This document shows, in pieces, positions 10,600 to 23,786 of a stretch of DNA of 64,000 nucleotides (its first letter is position 1; each line of letters begins with the position of its first letter). This DNA comes from Paraspadella gotoi (Eukaryota > Chaetognatha), in NCBI GenBank assembly GCA_051294375.1, contig CM119269.1:3456810-3520809 (forward strand), read 5' to 3'. The translations under genes were made by a program, and so were the position numbers. The notes below the pieces were generated by a model. The model worked only from the letters and a program-made list of their open reading frames with translations, had not been told where the DNA came from and made no database searches.

Positions 10600-12150
10600 G
10601 TGAAGTTTTAAATTGAGGCTATTTGTGAATAAATACCGTTTCAACGAAACCAACTTTTATCCGAATTAACATCATCAGTGTTTTATCACAATTTTCTCGG
10701 CCATTTTTATCACAACGACATCAGATATCGAGACGACAAACTCGATACTTTCTCACGATTATGTTTTCTTTTCGTTCGAGATTCGGATTCTCGGGCCAAA
10801 TTTGGGAGAATCGATTTTAACGATTTTCGTCTCCCGAGATTAGGGTGAATCGTGAATGTGCTGTGCTGAATAAGGATGAATGCGGTGAAAGATGTTTGAT
10901 AGTGTGAACTGAGGAAGAGATAAATGAAAAAGGAGAACGTGTTTTATTGAGAAAAACTACGTAGGTAATTGTATATCGTGTATGTCTAGTAAAAGGAAAC
11001 GGTTCACATTGGATTTATTTTAAAATGAGAAAAATATTTTTAATTACATTTCATCAATTATTTAACGTTAGGGTTTAGACTTTTTAAAAAATGCCTATAA
11101 ACCTTCAATAAGAGAAACGAAGTGTGAAATTTAGATGATATCGGATTTACTCGATTTTTTTATCGGAAAACTTGAGTTACACTGATTTTAATGTGAGTTG
11201 TTGCGTCACAAACAGGGCGAAGAGAGAGAAAAACAAATGATCACTGCAGAAATTTATTCTTTTTAAAAAATACCTTAACCATTAAATACCAGTCACCTCC
11301 TCTTTCTAACCACAACTACTAAAATTGTATTGTTTCATTTCCTTCAATGTAATAACTTGCTCATGTAATAGCTCACCACCTTAAAATAACTACCAATCCA
11401 ACAGTATCACTACAAGATCATCTCTATCCCTTTGAGTGCACATTTTTATATCTTCATCGCATTATCGTCGAACCCTTCGCCGCCTTTTATCTTTGAGAAG
11501 TTTTCAATCACAAAATCCGCTCGCGATCAAATCTTTTTTTTTTCTAAACAAAAAAAAAAATTTTTCGTTTCTTTTCGTAATTTTGAAAGACTTGAAATCA
11601 TTCCGAATGATTTTTATGAAGCTTCAGCCGCCGGCGAGAGAACGTCACGATCTTTAAAAATTTATAATTTTTTTTATTCGTATTTTACTCGCACGAACAA
11701 AAACAGAAGGAAAGCTATTTTTGAAGTTTTCGGGGTCTTTCCGTTGTCGTATTGTATTAATTTCAACGAAAATTCCATCGAAAATAATAAAACTTTTAAA
11801 AATAAAAAAAGCGTGAGTAAATATCGATATTAACTCAGGAAAAACAATGGCGCTATTTATCAGTGCCAGATTTTTTTACGTCTCGAAAAACGGAGATTTG
11901 CTAACTCGGTTAGTTGATGGTTATGATAAACCGAACGTTTATTTAACACTTTGCTTTTAATTAATTTTTTTTCTTTAATGATAAATAAAAACATAACGGT
12001 GAACTGAAAAAAAAAAACAACTAAACTAACCTATTTCTAACTTATAAATCTTAAACCAATGCAAAGCAAATTAATGATTTGATCAACTAATTGTCTTTTT
12101 CTCCATCACTCCTTATTCCCTTCCCGCCCAACCTCAACACGTCTACTCTA
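10600..12150. other. AT-rich, no gene recognised
   Basis: Sequence downstream of the candidate promoter. The two or three copies carry it with indels, and no frame longer than ~30 codons is shared. It could be a non-coding exon and intron of an unseen gene. Confidence 0.4.
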
Positions 12151-12153
12151 AAG

Positions 12154-12159
12154 GTAAGT
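12154..12159 (+). other. Candidate splice donor AAG|GTAAGT
   Basis: A textbook donor GTAAGT follows CTCTAAAG. Copy 2 keeps it exactly (about 27655-27661); copy 3 reads CTCTAAGGTAGGCG near 33140. The preceding exon, if any, has no start or acceptor I can fix, so it may be untranslated. Confidence 0.3.
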
Positions 12160-12397
12160 GACGTTTTTTATCAAACTCAGTCTTAGTTGGTTTGAGTCGT
12201 CGTTCAGTTTCAACTTCTAAGTAAAACGTTTTTAGTTACATTTTTTCTGATTTCGACTGAATTTTGACATTTTTAAGCTTTAAGTTTCGCGATTTTATCT
12301 TTGCTTCGCCGACGGTTACCGCCGTCCTCTTATATCGTTCCGGACCGTCAACTTCACTTGCAATTAGGAGTTGGGGAAAAGTCGCTTAAATATTATG

Positions 12398-12401
<4 letters not shown>

Positions 12402-12470
<69 letters not shown>
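12402..12470. repeat. (CT)n microsatellite
   Basis: Pure CT dinucleotides. In copy 2 (27906-27987) the array has several CCT/TTC interruptions. Confidence 0.97.
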
Positions 12471-12473
<3 letters not shown>

Positions 12474-13068
12474 ATGTTTCTTAGTTTTACAACTGCAACA
12501 ATTTTTAGTCCATCACTATACTTAACCCAAATCTGTATTTTAAGACAAAAGTTTTCACCTATGACAGGTAAAAATTAAGCTCTAAGCATCAAAAAAGGCG
12601 CCCGAGGTTCTGATTTAACGAAACCAAAAATTCGGTTGGGTGAAAGCAAAATAATTAACTAGCATAAAAAATATAGCTATGGTTGAATAACTGCCCTTGT
12701 CCTTTGTGATTATATTCCAAACAGAAACTGTGAAAAAAAGTCTTAGAAATAAATATATATTGAAAAGCATGGCGTCAGAGTTTTCACGTCACAACGATAA
12801 TAAACCATATCATCCTATTTTCGAAAAAAAACAACAAAAAAACTGCCATTCACGGCGAACTCGTTTAATATTTCGGAATTCGTAAATCAGTGATTGACCA
12901 TCGACGGTTAATTTTTAGAGCATCGTCTGTGATTCGTTCGTGATTCGTTCGATAAATCGTCATGCGTTATTTGACGGTCAGTGATGTGAAAAAGGGATGA
13001 TCCGTAATTCGTCCGTAATAATGTAGCGTCTTTTCTCGTGAGAAAATTGTATCGGAATGGGAAAGAGA

Positions 13069-13121
13069 ACGACGACGACGACGACGACGACGACGANNNN
13101 NNNNNNNNNNNNNNNNNNNNN
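13069..13121. repeat. (ACG)n array running into a 25-N gap
   Basis: ACG triplets at 13069-13096 end at the gap 13097-13121. In copies 2 and 3 the same array (about 28612-28651 and 34198-34230) continues without a gap into the reverse-complement orientation of block Z. The piece after this gap is therefore probably placed the wrong way round. Confidence 0.85.
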
Positions 13122-13654
13122 AGAGAGAGAATAGAGACCCGGGATGGCGGGCTTTGCGGCGAGCGTAAAGGAATTCAAACCAGTTTTTGAAATAGAGGAA
13201 AAAAGCGAGTCTAGACTGAAATAGAAGAAATCGTGGGACAGGAGGAGATGTAAGCGATTAGGGATTAAATCTTTATCTAGAAAAAATCTTAAATGTTTAA
13301 GTCCAAAGAGTTTTATTGAGGTTTTAAATGTTTTTGTGTCATAACGAAAGAATTAGAATCCTCAGGATAAAACAAAGAAACATCAGGGACTTGTCGCATA
13401 AACCCAACTCATTTTCCAAATCAATTAAACGGTTAGAGGTTTATCAAAATACGTAAACGTAAACAGAAGAAAAATGATAATCTTCCAATTTAATAATCCT
13501 TTAATAAAAAAAAGTTTAACCCAAAAAAAGATTACTTTATTGTCGAAACCATTATTTTAAGGAGCAAAAAGTAAAAAAAAAAAAGCAGTTGAAATATATT
13601 TACATTTTGTAGTTTGGTTTGAATCGAAATGAGAAATCGAGCGAGCAAGAAGTG

Positions 13655-13734
<80 letters not shown>

Positions 13735-14370
13735 CGTGAACGGAGGAGGGATGTATTCGAATGTTAAAAAATAATATGATGTATATTCGGTCACGAAATC
13801 TTCGGAGCGAGATTTTCAAAAGTCTAACTTAAAAACTCGAAAAAACGAAGTTACCGACTTTTTTATCGCCAGGAAATGGGGACGCCCGGGGGAAAATATG
13901 ACTTTAAAAAAAAGATTTTAGTCTATTTTTTAAGTTCGCTTAAATACTGTTTTATTTCTCGATAAAATTTAGAGCGTGGTTGAGAAGAAAGAAAAAGAAA
14001 AAAAAAGAAAAGAAAAGAAAAGAAGAAAAGAAAAGAAAAGAAAAGAAAAGAAAAGAAAAGAAAAGAAGAAAAGAAAGAAAGAAAGAAAAGAAAAGAAAAA
14101 GAAAAAAAGAAGAATAAAGAAAAGAAAGAAAAGAAAGAAAGAGAGAGAGAAGAAAGAAGAAAGAAAGAAAGAAAGAAGAAATTAATGAAAGGGAAGAACG
14201 AAAGGAAATGGGTTACATTGCGTGTAAAAGAAATAAAAAGAGAAAATGTTTTTTGATTTTGCTCTCCCAAGTTCCCACGATTATCAGTCGCATGTGGGCC
14301 CTCGTTTTGCTGATGATTATTACACTATATTGATTATTTACAGTAAAAGTGAGTAAGGGGGGAAGGGAGG

Positions 14371-14463
<93 letters not shown>

Positions 14464-14688
14464 TACATATTTAAAAATGATTATAGCGAAAATTATTGTT
14501 TTTCCTTTTTCAACAACGAGTTTGGTTATGGCGTCGCCGTCTTCGTCGCGTCATCCTGTGCTCGCATCACTGTCCCTTCCCCCCTTACTCACTCTTACTG
14601 TAAATAATCAATATAGTGTAAATAATCATCAGCAAAAACGAGGCCCACATGCGACTGATAATCGTTGGGAACTTGGGAGAGCAAAATC
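13122..14688 (+). repeat. Block Z, forward copy with a fold-back end
   Basis: It contains, in order, CCCGGGATGGCGGGC, AT-rich sequence, (GA)n at about 13660-13733, a unique stretch with GAGCGTGGTTGAG, a (GAAA)n array (13981-14180), GTGAGTAAGGG and (GA)n (14371-14459). Bases 14570-14688 are the reverse complement of about 14265-14360, so the contig end folds back. Other copies of this block are at 15160-16214 (+), 28652-29920 (-), 31000-32022 (+) and 34231-35640 (-). No gene is recognised; Lys/Arg-rich and Phe/Ser-rich frames are repeat translations. Confidence 0.8.
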
Positions 14689-14713
14689 NNNNNNNNNNNN
14701 NNNNNNNNNNNNN
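14689..14713. other. Assembly gap (25 N)
   Basis: A fixed-length placeholder at the end of the folded block Z contig. Confidence 0.99.
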
Positions 14714-16214
14714 CAGAGAGAGATGATCATGGAGAATTAAAAAAGAAAATATAGGATAAATAATGAAATAAGATATATGATTATGGTAAGAAATTACGAG
14801 AAGAAAATGTGAAAGGTATATAGATTCTTGATTGCTAAAAGAGTATTAAAAGCAAAGGAATTAAAAAACAATAAATTATAAACTGATCCATTTCGATCTT
14901 GATTCTATTCTGAAAAAAAAAAAGTGCAAAACGTAGGAATAATTCACGGTAAAATATATTTATATTTCCACTTTTTATTTACTGTAATTTTTAATTATTG
15001 TAACTGTTAAAATATGATATAGTATAATGAGTATTTACACATCCTACACCTTTGAAAGTTTCCCAAGACGGTGGTGGAATCCGACCCCAATCGTCTTACA
15101 GCGTCCGAAACCGAAGATTTTGGGAACCAACTGAACTCTTGCCTTCCGAACTTCAGTTCATAAGGACCACGGGATGGCGGGCTTTGGCGGCGGAGCAGCG
15201 AAAGGAAATTCAACCAGTTTTATAGTGAAAAAGGAGGGTGACTGAAATAGAAGAAATCGTGGGACAGGAGGGAGATGTAAGCGATTAGGGATTAAATCTT
15301 TTCTAGAAAGAATCTTAAATGTTTAAGTCCAAGAGTTTATTGAGGTTTTAAATGTTTTTGTGTCATAACGAAAGAATATGAATCCTAGGATAAAACAAAG
15401 ACATCAGGGACTTGTCGCATAAACCAACCTATTTTCCAAATCAATAGCTAAGGTTAGAGGTTTATCAAAATACGTAAACGTAAATAAAGAAAAATGATAA
15501 TCTTCCAATTTATATCATTTTTACGTTTACAATAAAAAGATTACTTTATTTTGTCCCGATTATTATTTTAAGGAGCAAAGTAAAGCAAGCAGTTGAAATA
15601 TTATTTACATTTTGTAGTTTGCTTTTGATGAATGAGATAGAGGAGAGTGAGAGAGAGGGGGAGGAGGGAGAGAGAGAGAGAGGAGAGAGGAGAGAGAGAA
15701 GAGAGAGGAGAGAGAGGAGCGTGACGGGAGGAGGAGTATTCGAATGTAAAAAAAATATGATGTATATTCGGTAAGAAATCTTCGGAGCGAGATTTTCAAA
15801 AGTCTAACTTAAAAACTCGAAAAACGAAGTTACGACACTTTTTTATCGCCAGGAAATGGGGGACGCCCGGGGAAAATATTGACTTTAAAAAAAAAGATTT
15901 TAGTCTATTTTTTTAGTTCGCTTAAATATGTTTTTATTTCTCGATTAAAATTTAGAGCGTGGTTGAGAAAGAAAGAAAAAGAAAGAAAAAAGAAAAGAAA
16001 AGAAAGAAAAGAAAAAGAAAAGAAAAGAAAAGAAAAGAAGAAAGAAAGAAGAAAGAAGAAAAGAAAAGAAAAAGAAAGAAAGAAAAGAAAGAAAGATAAA
16101 GAAAAAGAAAGAAGAAGAAAGAAAGAAAGAAAGATAAAAGTAATGAAAGGGAAGAACGAAAGGAAATGGGTTCACTTGCGTGTAAAAGAAATAAAAAGAG
16201 AAAATGTTTTTTGA
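14714..16214 (+). repeat. Block W tail and block Z, second forward copy
   Basis: AT-rich sequence to about 15040 is followed by a stretch matching 30830-31990 (+) and the reverse complement of 34800-35850. It includes the GGGATGGCGGGCTTTGGCGG element, a degenerate (GA)n tract (15640-15720) and a (GAAA)n array (15965-16140). No gene is recognised. Confidence 0.75.
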
Positions 16215-16474
16215 TTTTCTTTTCTTTCTTTCTCAACCACGCTCTAAATTTTAATCGAGAAATAAAACAGTATTTAAGCGAACTAAAAAATAGACTAAAA
16301 TCTTTTTTTAAAGTCAATATTTTCCCCGGGCGTCCCCATTTCCTGGCGATAAAAAAAGTCGGTAACTTCGTTTTTCGAGTTTTTAAGTTAGACTTTGAAA
16401 ATCTCGCTCCGAAGATTTCTGACCGAATATACATCATATTTTTTTTACATTCGAATACTCCCTCCTCCCGTTCA

Positions 16475-16510
<36 letters not shown>
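16215..16510 (-). repeat. Fold-back partial copy of block Z
   Basis: It is the reverse complement of about 15690-15965 (CTCAACCACGCTC pairs with GAGCGTGGTTGAG), making a short-spaced palindrome centred near 16100. It ends in a (CT)n tract that is joined directly to inverted segment X. Confidence 0.85.
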
Positions 16511-16513
<3 letters not shown>

Positions 16514-16514
<1 letters not shown>

Positions 16515-17969
16515 TTCTTCGGCACCATTTTTAAATATTAAATCGTTTCATCGTTTCTTAAATTCTTTTTTTTTACAAAAATCCATCCAAATGATTTTAG
16601 ACCTCACACCATCAATATGATGTTGTGGCGGTATATTCACACCGCCTCACATCCACCTCGTTCAGCCATCCATTGGCTCAGAGGGAGAACGCGCCATCCC
16701 ACGAGACCGTGAGTTCTATCCACAGTCCTAACGACTTCCCTCTGCGTTGCAAAGCGCAACCGCGCCAGTGGCGGGCGGCGCACAAAGGGTCGAGCCCAAA
16801 AGCCAACAGTGAGATGCTCCTCCCAATTGGCATCAACAAGCAACCCGGCTCTTGACATATGATGTTTCATAAAAAAAGTCATTTTTTATTTTAGGCCGAT
16901 TTTTCGTTGTCACTGATTATTTTTTTATGTCACCCACATCCTTTTCAATTTCACTGTGTGACCGATCCTTTTCATGTGTCCGAGTCTTCCTGTCTTTTCC
17001 ATGTCTCCACGTCACAGGTTCCTTTTCCCTTTCACAACCGTCAACGGTCTTTTTCCTCTCCTGGATTTTCTTCCTTCTCCTTCACAGTTAATCGCATTAG
17101 ACATTCGAGCGTTATCACAATTATCACATCCCGACTCCGACATGACGGAATCTCTCTCATCGGAATCTCTCACATTCTAAAGACTCTTTTTTTTCTTTTT
17201 ATCATCGGTTTCTCGACGGATAATTAAAATACACAGCGATCCAATTCGTGACTATATTTCTGATTGATTTTATATTAAGTTTTTTGTCGAGCGACTAATC
17301 TGTTTGCGGATCGGTGTTAGCTTAGTAACTCTAAAATCCTCTTAAGCCAACATAAGAATTCTTTTCATATGAAAATATTTTGCCGTTATTCTTTTTTATA
17401 GTTCAGTCATAGTATTCTTATTTAAAAATTTTAAAGACTTTTTTATTTAATATATTTAATTTGAAGTAGCTAAACTATTTAAACTATCAACCGTGATTTT
17501 ATTGTAAGAATATTTATAAACCATAAATTGAAAATCAATGGACCACCTTAGATAAAAAAAAATGTACAACGTTTCCTTTGATTGACGTCGACTCGTGTCT
17601 CTACAAATTACTTTGCCTCAAATCAACTCGCGTCCTTCACCACATGAATTTTTGAAGTTTCTTCGGTCTCCGCGGAAACTCGTCGTTTTCGTCAAGACTT
17701 ACGATGTTCCTCTTTTCGCCGGTCATAATTCACCAACTGTCTATTTTGTCCTTGTAAGTTTTCGTATCCGTTCAACTGTACGACTTTCTGTCCTAAGCAC
17801 CAGCAGTCACCCCGACCTAAGCAAGCCCTCGTGTCAAAGTTGTCCTTAAACCAGACAACTACGTCTTTTTCACGTGTGAATTTTGTCATAATTCGCTAAT
17901 TTTATGGCAGTTTCCTTCCATTGGACGATTTTCGGATAACCTTGACTTTTGAGACAACGACAAATGTTA

Positions 17970-18052
<83 letters not shown>

Positions 18053-18067
18053 ACTAAAATTGACCTT
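16514..18067 (-). repeat. Segment X, inverted copy
   Basis: It is the reverse complement of 1026-2608: it begins CTTCGGCACCATTTTT (matching 2590-2605) and ends in AACTAAAATTGAC plus a T-run (matching 1026-1045). It then continues into the start of block Y at 18078, as the forward copy does. Only small indels and a few substitutions separate the copies. No gene is supported. Confidence 0.85.
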
Positions 18068-19459
18068 TTTTTTTGGATAAGAGGTTTGGTACATTAAAGA
18101 CAACCGCCCGATTTTCACGGTAGGGGCACCTCGAGGCCGCGGGCTCTAACTTCGTTCCGAGGTTAAACCAACCAGTGACTTTTTGGTCGACGACACTGAC
18201 GAAGTCGTTCCTCGAATTTGGGTCCGACGAAGGGTGTGTCATCGCGCGTGTCGATCTCGCTGATTAGTTATAAACAAATTTAAAAGAAAAACAACAAACG
18301 AAAAAAAATTAACGAGCAACGAAATCATCTCCGGCTGGACTTTCGACCAAAATTGTTTTTCTATTCCTCTTCCCCTTTCTTTTTCTTTTTTTTTTTTTAA
18401 TTCCGTCCACGATTCTTTCTTTTTTCCTAATTCTTTCTTTTTCTATTTTTTTCTTTTTTTTTTCAATTCTTCTTTTTTCTAATTCATTTCGACTTTTTTA
18501 GTTGATTGGTTTCTATTTTTGAAATAGGTTGTCTGACTCGTGAATCTTTTTTTGGGGGGGAATGGCCAGTCGGAAAATTTTCATTTTTCATTTAGTTTTT
18601 ATAATTACGGTTTTATCTTTTATTATTTATATTACTTAATTCTTCATCTTTTAATAGTTTTACCTATTTGTTTCCCAATCTTCCCCTTTAATCTTTTTTA
18701 AAATATCCCTCTTCTTTTCCCGCCCTGGGGATCAGGTATTCCTCCCCGGGAATCCAAAAACTCGATCGATTTTTCGTGTCGCCAAAAAAAAACCCAACTT
18801 TTTATCCTTAAAGTTCGCTCGTCTTTTTTTTCTTTTTTGGTTTACGAAGTGACTTCAAGCGAATTCGTCCGACTGGCGATAAGTGAAAGGCTGTGAAGTA
18901 ATTTTGAATTCCCGGTGAAAAACGTCCGTCGCCGAAAGCCTTTTTAATCTCCATCACTTTTTATCACATTCACCCCGAATGTCGGCTAAATGTTTAGAAA
19001 AAAATACTTCCCTGGCTTGAATCCAATTAACGATGTTATAGATGGGATGCGATCACTCGTGCATCCCAAAGTGGTTTGCCTTGAAGACTGTGATAACCAT
19101 CCACTTTAACCCGTATTTATCTAAACTTGCCCCAAGTCGAACTGACGATGACCACCCGCTTCAAAGACCTTCGGGCCACCGCGAGTTGTCGTCGTCGTCG
19201 TCGTCGTCGTCGTCGCTCTTCCGTTGATGATTGATAGATAATTGTCCGGTAATGTCCTGCTGCTGCATCTCCGCAAAGTTATTTTTAATCCCGATTGACG
19301 GAATCGTTTTCCCTTCTATAAATAAATCAGTTTTTTTTATTTTTAAAATTATATTTCTTTTCTTTCATAGTAATTTTTGCCCATCTATTTCTTTCATTGG
19401 TCATTCGATTATAACCTTTTTTCTACTCTCTCTTTCTCTCTTTTTTCTCTTCTCTCTCC

Positions 19460-19680
19460 TTGGCCTCTCTCTCTATTCCTGTCCATCTCTCTCTCTACCT
19501 CTCTTTCTCTCCTCTATCCTCTCTTTTCCTCTCTATTCCTGTCCATCTATCCTCTCTACCTCTCTTTGGTCTCCTCTATTCCTCTCTTTCTTCCTCTCTA
19601 TTCCTGTCCATCTCTGCCTCTATCTCTCTTTCTCTTCTCTATTCCTCTCTTTATTCCTCTCTTTCTTTTCACTTCACTCT
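19460..19680. repeat. Minisatellite, second copy
   Basis: Counterpart of 4033-4245. ATTCCTGTCCATCT is at 19475, 19535 and 19600. The spacing differs from the exact 64-base period of copy 1 because of small indels. Confidence 0.85.
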
Positions 19681-19700
19681 CCTCTCTTTCTCTCTCTCTC

Positions 19701-19747
<47 letters not shown>

Positions 19748-21802
19748 TCTCTCTCATTTCCTCGGTTTCCTCTCTCTTGAGACTGCCGGTAACGGGAACT
19801 TAATTATTGATCTTGGCATCGACGGTTTTTTTTTTCTCCCTTTAGAAAAATAATTTTAAACGAAGTTTTTCTCGCGGTTTTCTTTCTTTTTTTTCTTTTT
19901 TTTTCTTTTTATTTCAAAACACGTCCTCTTTTAATCACTTTATTTTTTTTTTCGTAATTCTTTGTTCTCTTTGCTGCACCCCGCACAAGGAACACTCCCC
20001 GTAACAACTTTTTTCCTCGGTCGCAAAACGAACGCTTTTCCAGATTTTCGTGATCCGGATTTGAATTCGCGAATTTCCTTCGTTTTTTGTCCGTTAAAAA
20101 AATTATTACCTGAGCCAAAAAACTCAATGACTCCAAAGGCACGCTTAAGCTTTTTGTTTAAACCAATAAAAAACGGTATTCAACTATTCATTTTATCTAC
20201 TTAAAATAGAACCTTAAATCTCTTGTTTTTTATCTTAGCTATCTTTCCTCCTCTTTTCCCTTTCCCGATCGTTCATACTTTTCTCTTCCTCCAATCGAAC
20301 GACGTTTGACCGCAGAATTATCTTTCTTTCTATTCTTTCTTTTCTCTATTCTATTATTCGCTTTCTTTTCCATTTCATCCTCCCGATTTTTTCTCTCGAT
20401 CCGATTCGACGTTTCACCAAATCTCATTTTTTTCCTTTTCACTTTTATCCCGAATACAAATCTGTAAGATCAGCGATACGACGCTTTTGGTGTGAGCGAC
20501 GCTAACATCTGTACTGACGTTTTCGGCTAGACCAGAAAAAACATCTGACCCCGACGATGCAGCCATCCTGACATAACGGGCGCCCTCCACTCTGGGAATC
20601 CTTGGGGTTTGAGATGTTTTGTCGAGGATCTACTTGGACGATTATTTACGGGAATGACATTTTCCGTTTCTTAAGATCTCTTCTCGAGGATCATCGTTAC
20701 CGTCGCTTAGTATCCGTAATCGTCACCATCATCATCATATCATCTCATCATCATCATCATATCATCAATCATCATCATCACATCATGTTCATCATCATCA
20801 TCATCGCTCTTGTACGTGTCGACAATTCAGTCACTTACATTCCAAGTCTGTCAGTTTTGAGTCTCGTTTAAATTTGCTTGTTGTTGTATCTTTCTCGTAA
20901 TCGTGCGATTTTAATCGTTCATATGTCTTTTATCGTCAAATTACAATTTATTTGGTTAAATTTTGTTTTTTGTTTGTTTTCTGTTAGTTTTATTCCATTT
21001 TATTATTAATTCATTCTAAATTACCTTACCTTTCGGCTATCTCTTTCCCCTCATCAATAGTGCGATTTATAGTTGTTTTTTTTTTTATTTTTGTTTAGTT
21101 CTTATCGCTGCCATCGTGCAAGTTATGAAATAACATTATATGAAATTAGTACAACCAATATAAAAATTATCCTTCATTTAAATAAAAAAAGGTATTATAA
21201 GCTATTAATATATTTAATTTTATAAATTACTTTGTCAATTAAAAAATCGTCTTTCTCATTTGCTCATTATTTCGTTCGCGGTCTCTACTAAAATCCAGGA
21301 AATCTCCAAAACCCGCCTTGTTATTGTCGTAGTCGTCGTCATCTTCGAGGTTCCTCGTGTGGCGTGCGTCGTCGTCGTCGTCGTCGTCGTCTCGTCGTCT
21401 TCGTTTTTAATCCATCTCGTTTCATCCTCGGTTTAGAGTCAATTCTTCCCTCTTATCTTTTTTTTTCTGAGAGAAAAAAAAACGTAAATTAAAATATAAT
21501 TAATTTTAAAAGACCTACATCTAATCAACGGATAAAAAATTCACGTTTTTTCTATATTTTAATTTTTAATTAAAACTTTTTTAACGAACCGTTCATCTTT
21601 GAGTAACTTCCTTTTTTTATTCCACATAACAGATTTTTATTTAGTTCTCACGCTTCAAGTTTAAACATGATTACTTCTTCGGATAAAAAAAAAATGAATT
21701 CGAAACGAATTTAATTAAAGTTTTTAAAAACCGACTTGCCTCATGTCGAAAACCTTCGACCCATAAATAAAAACTCCTTGCGTAATTCCTGGACCTCGCG
21801 TC

Positions 21803-22604
21803 ATGGATTTCGCCGTCATGAAGGATTCGCCACAATAAGAAAGTCCAACCTGGACAAAGCCTCTGGAAGAATTGGGGCACGAAGGACTACGTCCGATTCC
21901 GACTTTCTCGTCGGCTCCGGCGTCGGCGGCGTCAACACCGGCGTCAACGGCGGCGCCGCCCCATCGCCGATCCCCTCGCCAACGCCTCCATGACGGCGTC
22001 GTTCACCTCGGCTCGTCGTCGTCGTCGTCCACCCGGCGTCTGTCGGAAAATCTCTCGGCAGATCTCACGGGGGATCCACCGGAAAATCTCACATCCCGCA
22101 TCAAAGAATTAGTGCGTGGAATTCGACGAAGAGTTGGAGCCGAAGACTGTCGCTCTCCAGGACGCTCTGAGCGATCGCTTTCCTTCGACGGTTTCGATCG
22201 ATTCGAGGATGGATCCGTTGCTCCACCGACCGCTTCGATCGCTCCTCTCATCTCCGCTCCTTGACCGACGTTTTCGATCGCTCCGTCGACCCCATCGCCG
22301 AACTTTGCTGCGGAAACGGTAAATCGCCCAGCGACTCTACGAACTCAGCCAAGGATCTGGCCGTCGCTCCAGTAAATCCCCATCGCCTCGTCACAGCTCC
22401 AGTAAACACCATCGCCTCGTCAGGGATCCTTCGTCTTCGCTCCTGTCCGTCCCCGTCTCCTCAGTTAACGCCGTCGCAACCGTTGCCGCAATCTTTGCCG
22501 CAGATACGCAGCAACAGCTCATCAATATGTGCAGCAAAACGGACGAGTATACTATCAATCAAAAAACGGCCGAGCAATCACTGGATGCATAAGAGAAGTC
22601 TGAG
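21803..22604 (+). pseudogene. Gene A, second copy, frameshifted
   Basis: The sequence aligns with 6275-7089 from the same ATG to the same CTGAG|GTATGA donor, but is 13 bases shorter overall. One-base losses occur near the start (GAACGGATT reads GAAGGATT; CTCTTGGAA reads CTCTGGAA), with others throughout and a few one-base gains. The frame breaks after about eight residues. Substitutions are rare. This pattern suggests sequencing error in an allelic or duplicate copy more than decay of a real pseudogene. I cannot exclude a true recent pseudogene. Confidence 0.7.
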
Positions 22605-23349
22605 GTATGAGAATGATTAAAGAAGGAAGAGAGAAAGAAAAAGAAAAAAAAGAAAAATGAAAAAATAAAAGAAAAAGAAAAAGAAAAAAAAAAAAAAGAA
22701 AAGTGAATGATAAAAATTAAAAACAATTTTGGCTCAATTTCGCTTGCTACGCGCACTCCAAATATTAAATATAAATTTCCGTACGGAGACCTTTCAAGTT
22801 TATGTTTACTCTCAATAATTTGGAAGAGGGTACATATTATATATTTGCCCTTTTTTTACTATTCCTTTTATTTTCTTTTTATCGCTGGATCTTTTTCGCG
22901 CCTTTTTTTTCTTTCCGTTTGACGCGATTTATTTATGCGAAGTCGCGTCGACTTCTGAATTTGAAAGAGAAAATGAATTAAAAAAGAAGTTGATTATACA
23001 TGCGGGTTTAGTTGATTTAAGATGGAATTAAGAATGATGCAGAAAGAAAAAAAATTGTGAATATCCCACAGAACAGTTTTCCCTTACCACTTAATACCGT
23101 GTATGGAAATGCATAGAAGGAAATGAATGGTATTAAAATCGACTCGATGAAATATTATAAATATTAAATTACTAATTTTTTTTTTCTTTAAATTCCTAAC
23201 AATTATCTTCATAACACGAGTAAAAAAGTGTGACTTACCAGATCGCATAAATATACAAACAATGTCAGAACGGACAGTGTACAATATTCATCCTTGCTGT
23301 ACCGTCATTTCGATACGCAGCTGTGGAGCACTCGAGCATTACGATTTCT

Positions 23350-23384
<35 letters not shown>

Positions 23385-23672
23385 CCTCTCCTCTTCTTCT
23401 CTCTCTCTCTCCTTTCACCCACTTTTGCCCTTTTTCGTCGCCAACGAGGGTCACGATTTAATCGGAAAAATCATCGGAGGAGAAAAAATCTGGAAAATAG
23501 ATCCCACGAAGATTCCGATCAAATTGAGAGAGAGAGGAGAGAGAGAGAGGAGAGGGACAGAAGAGAGAGAGGAGAGAGACGAGAGAGAGAGAGAGAAGAG
23601 AGACGAGAGAGACGGAGAGACAGAGACAGCGAGAATCTGGAAAAATTCCTGTTCGTCTTTAAATCTAAGTGG

Positions 23673-23786
23673 ATGGATTATAACAAATTGATCGAACCAC
23701 GACACGACGACGTACGACGAGCGATCGAGACCGACGACGACGACGACGACATTTCGATCGTCAACACTTTAATCTCGAGTCATTGA
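23673..23786 (+). CDS. Candidate C-terminal exon with an Asp run (copy 2 only)
   Basis: After AAATCTAAG|TGG, a moderate acceptor-like site, an open frame of 37 residues starts MDYNKLIEPRHDDVRR, runs through six Asp and ends IVNTLISSH and a stop. Copy 1 (about 8170-8265) ends in the same IVNTLISSH, but its middle is frameshifted into a poly-Thr reading. The shared terminus and downstream position make it a possible last exon of gene A or of another gene, but phase with the gene A donor does not match. The Asp run may simply be a (CGA)n repeat. Confidence 0.2.
   Translation: MDYNKLIEPRHDDVRRAIETDDDDDDISIVNTLISSH

Larger units (their letters stand above)
2612..13096 (+). repeat. Block Y, copy 1 (direct duplicate of 18078-28651)
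   Basis: The ~10.5-kb stretch is collinear with 18078-28651 over its whole length; the offset drifts between about 15.45 and 15.56 kb because of many small indels. Its 3' part (from about 11520) occurs a third time at 32446-34230. It carries gene A, a 64-bp minisatellite, paired CT/GA tracts and a candidate promoter. Gene A is open here and frameshifted in copy 2, so this copy appears to be the more accurate one for that exon. Confidence 0.93.

Noticed and set aside
13976-14185. Lys/Arg/Glu-rich and Phe/Ser-rich frames over GAAA arrays (also near 15880-16214, 29030-29310, 31800-32030, 34316-34810)
   Set aside because: Both strands are open only because AAAG/CTTT repeats lack stops; the frames change between copies.
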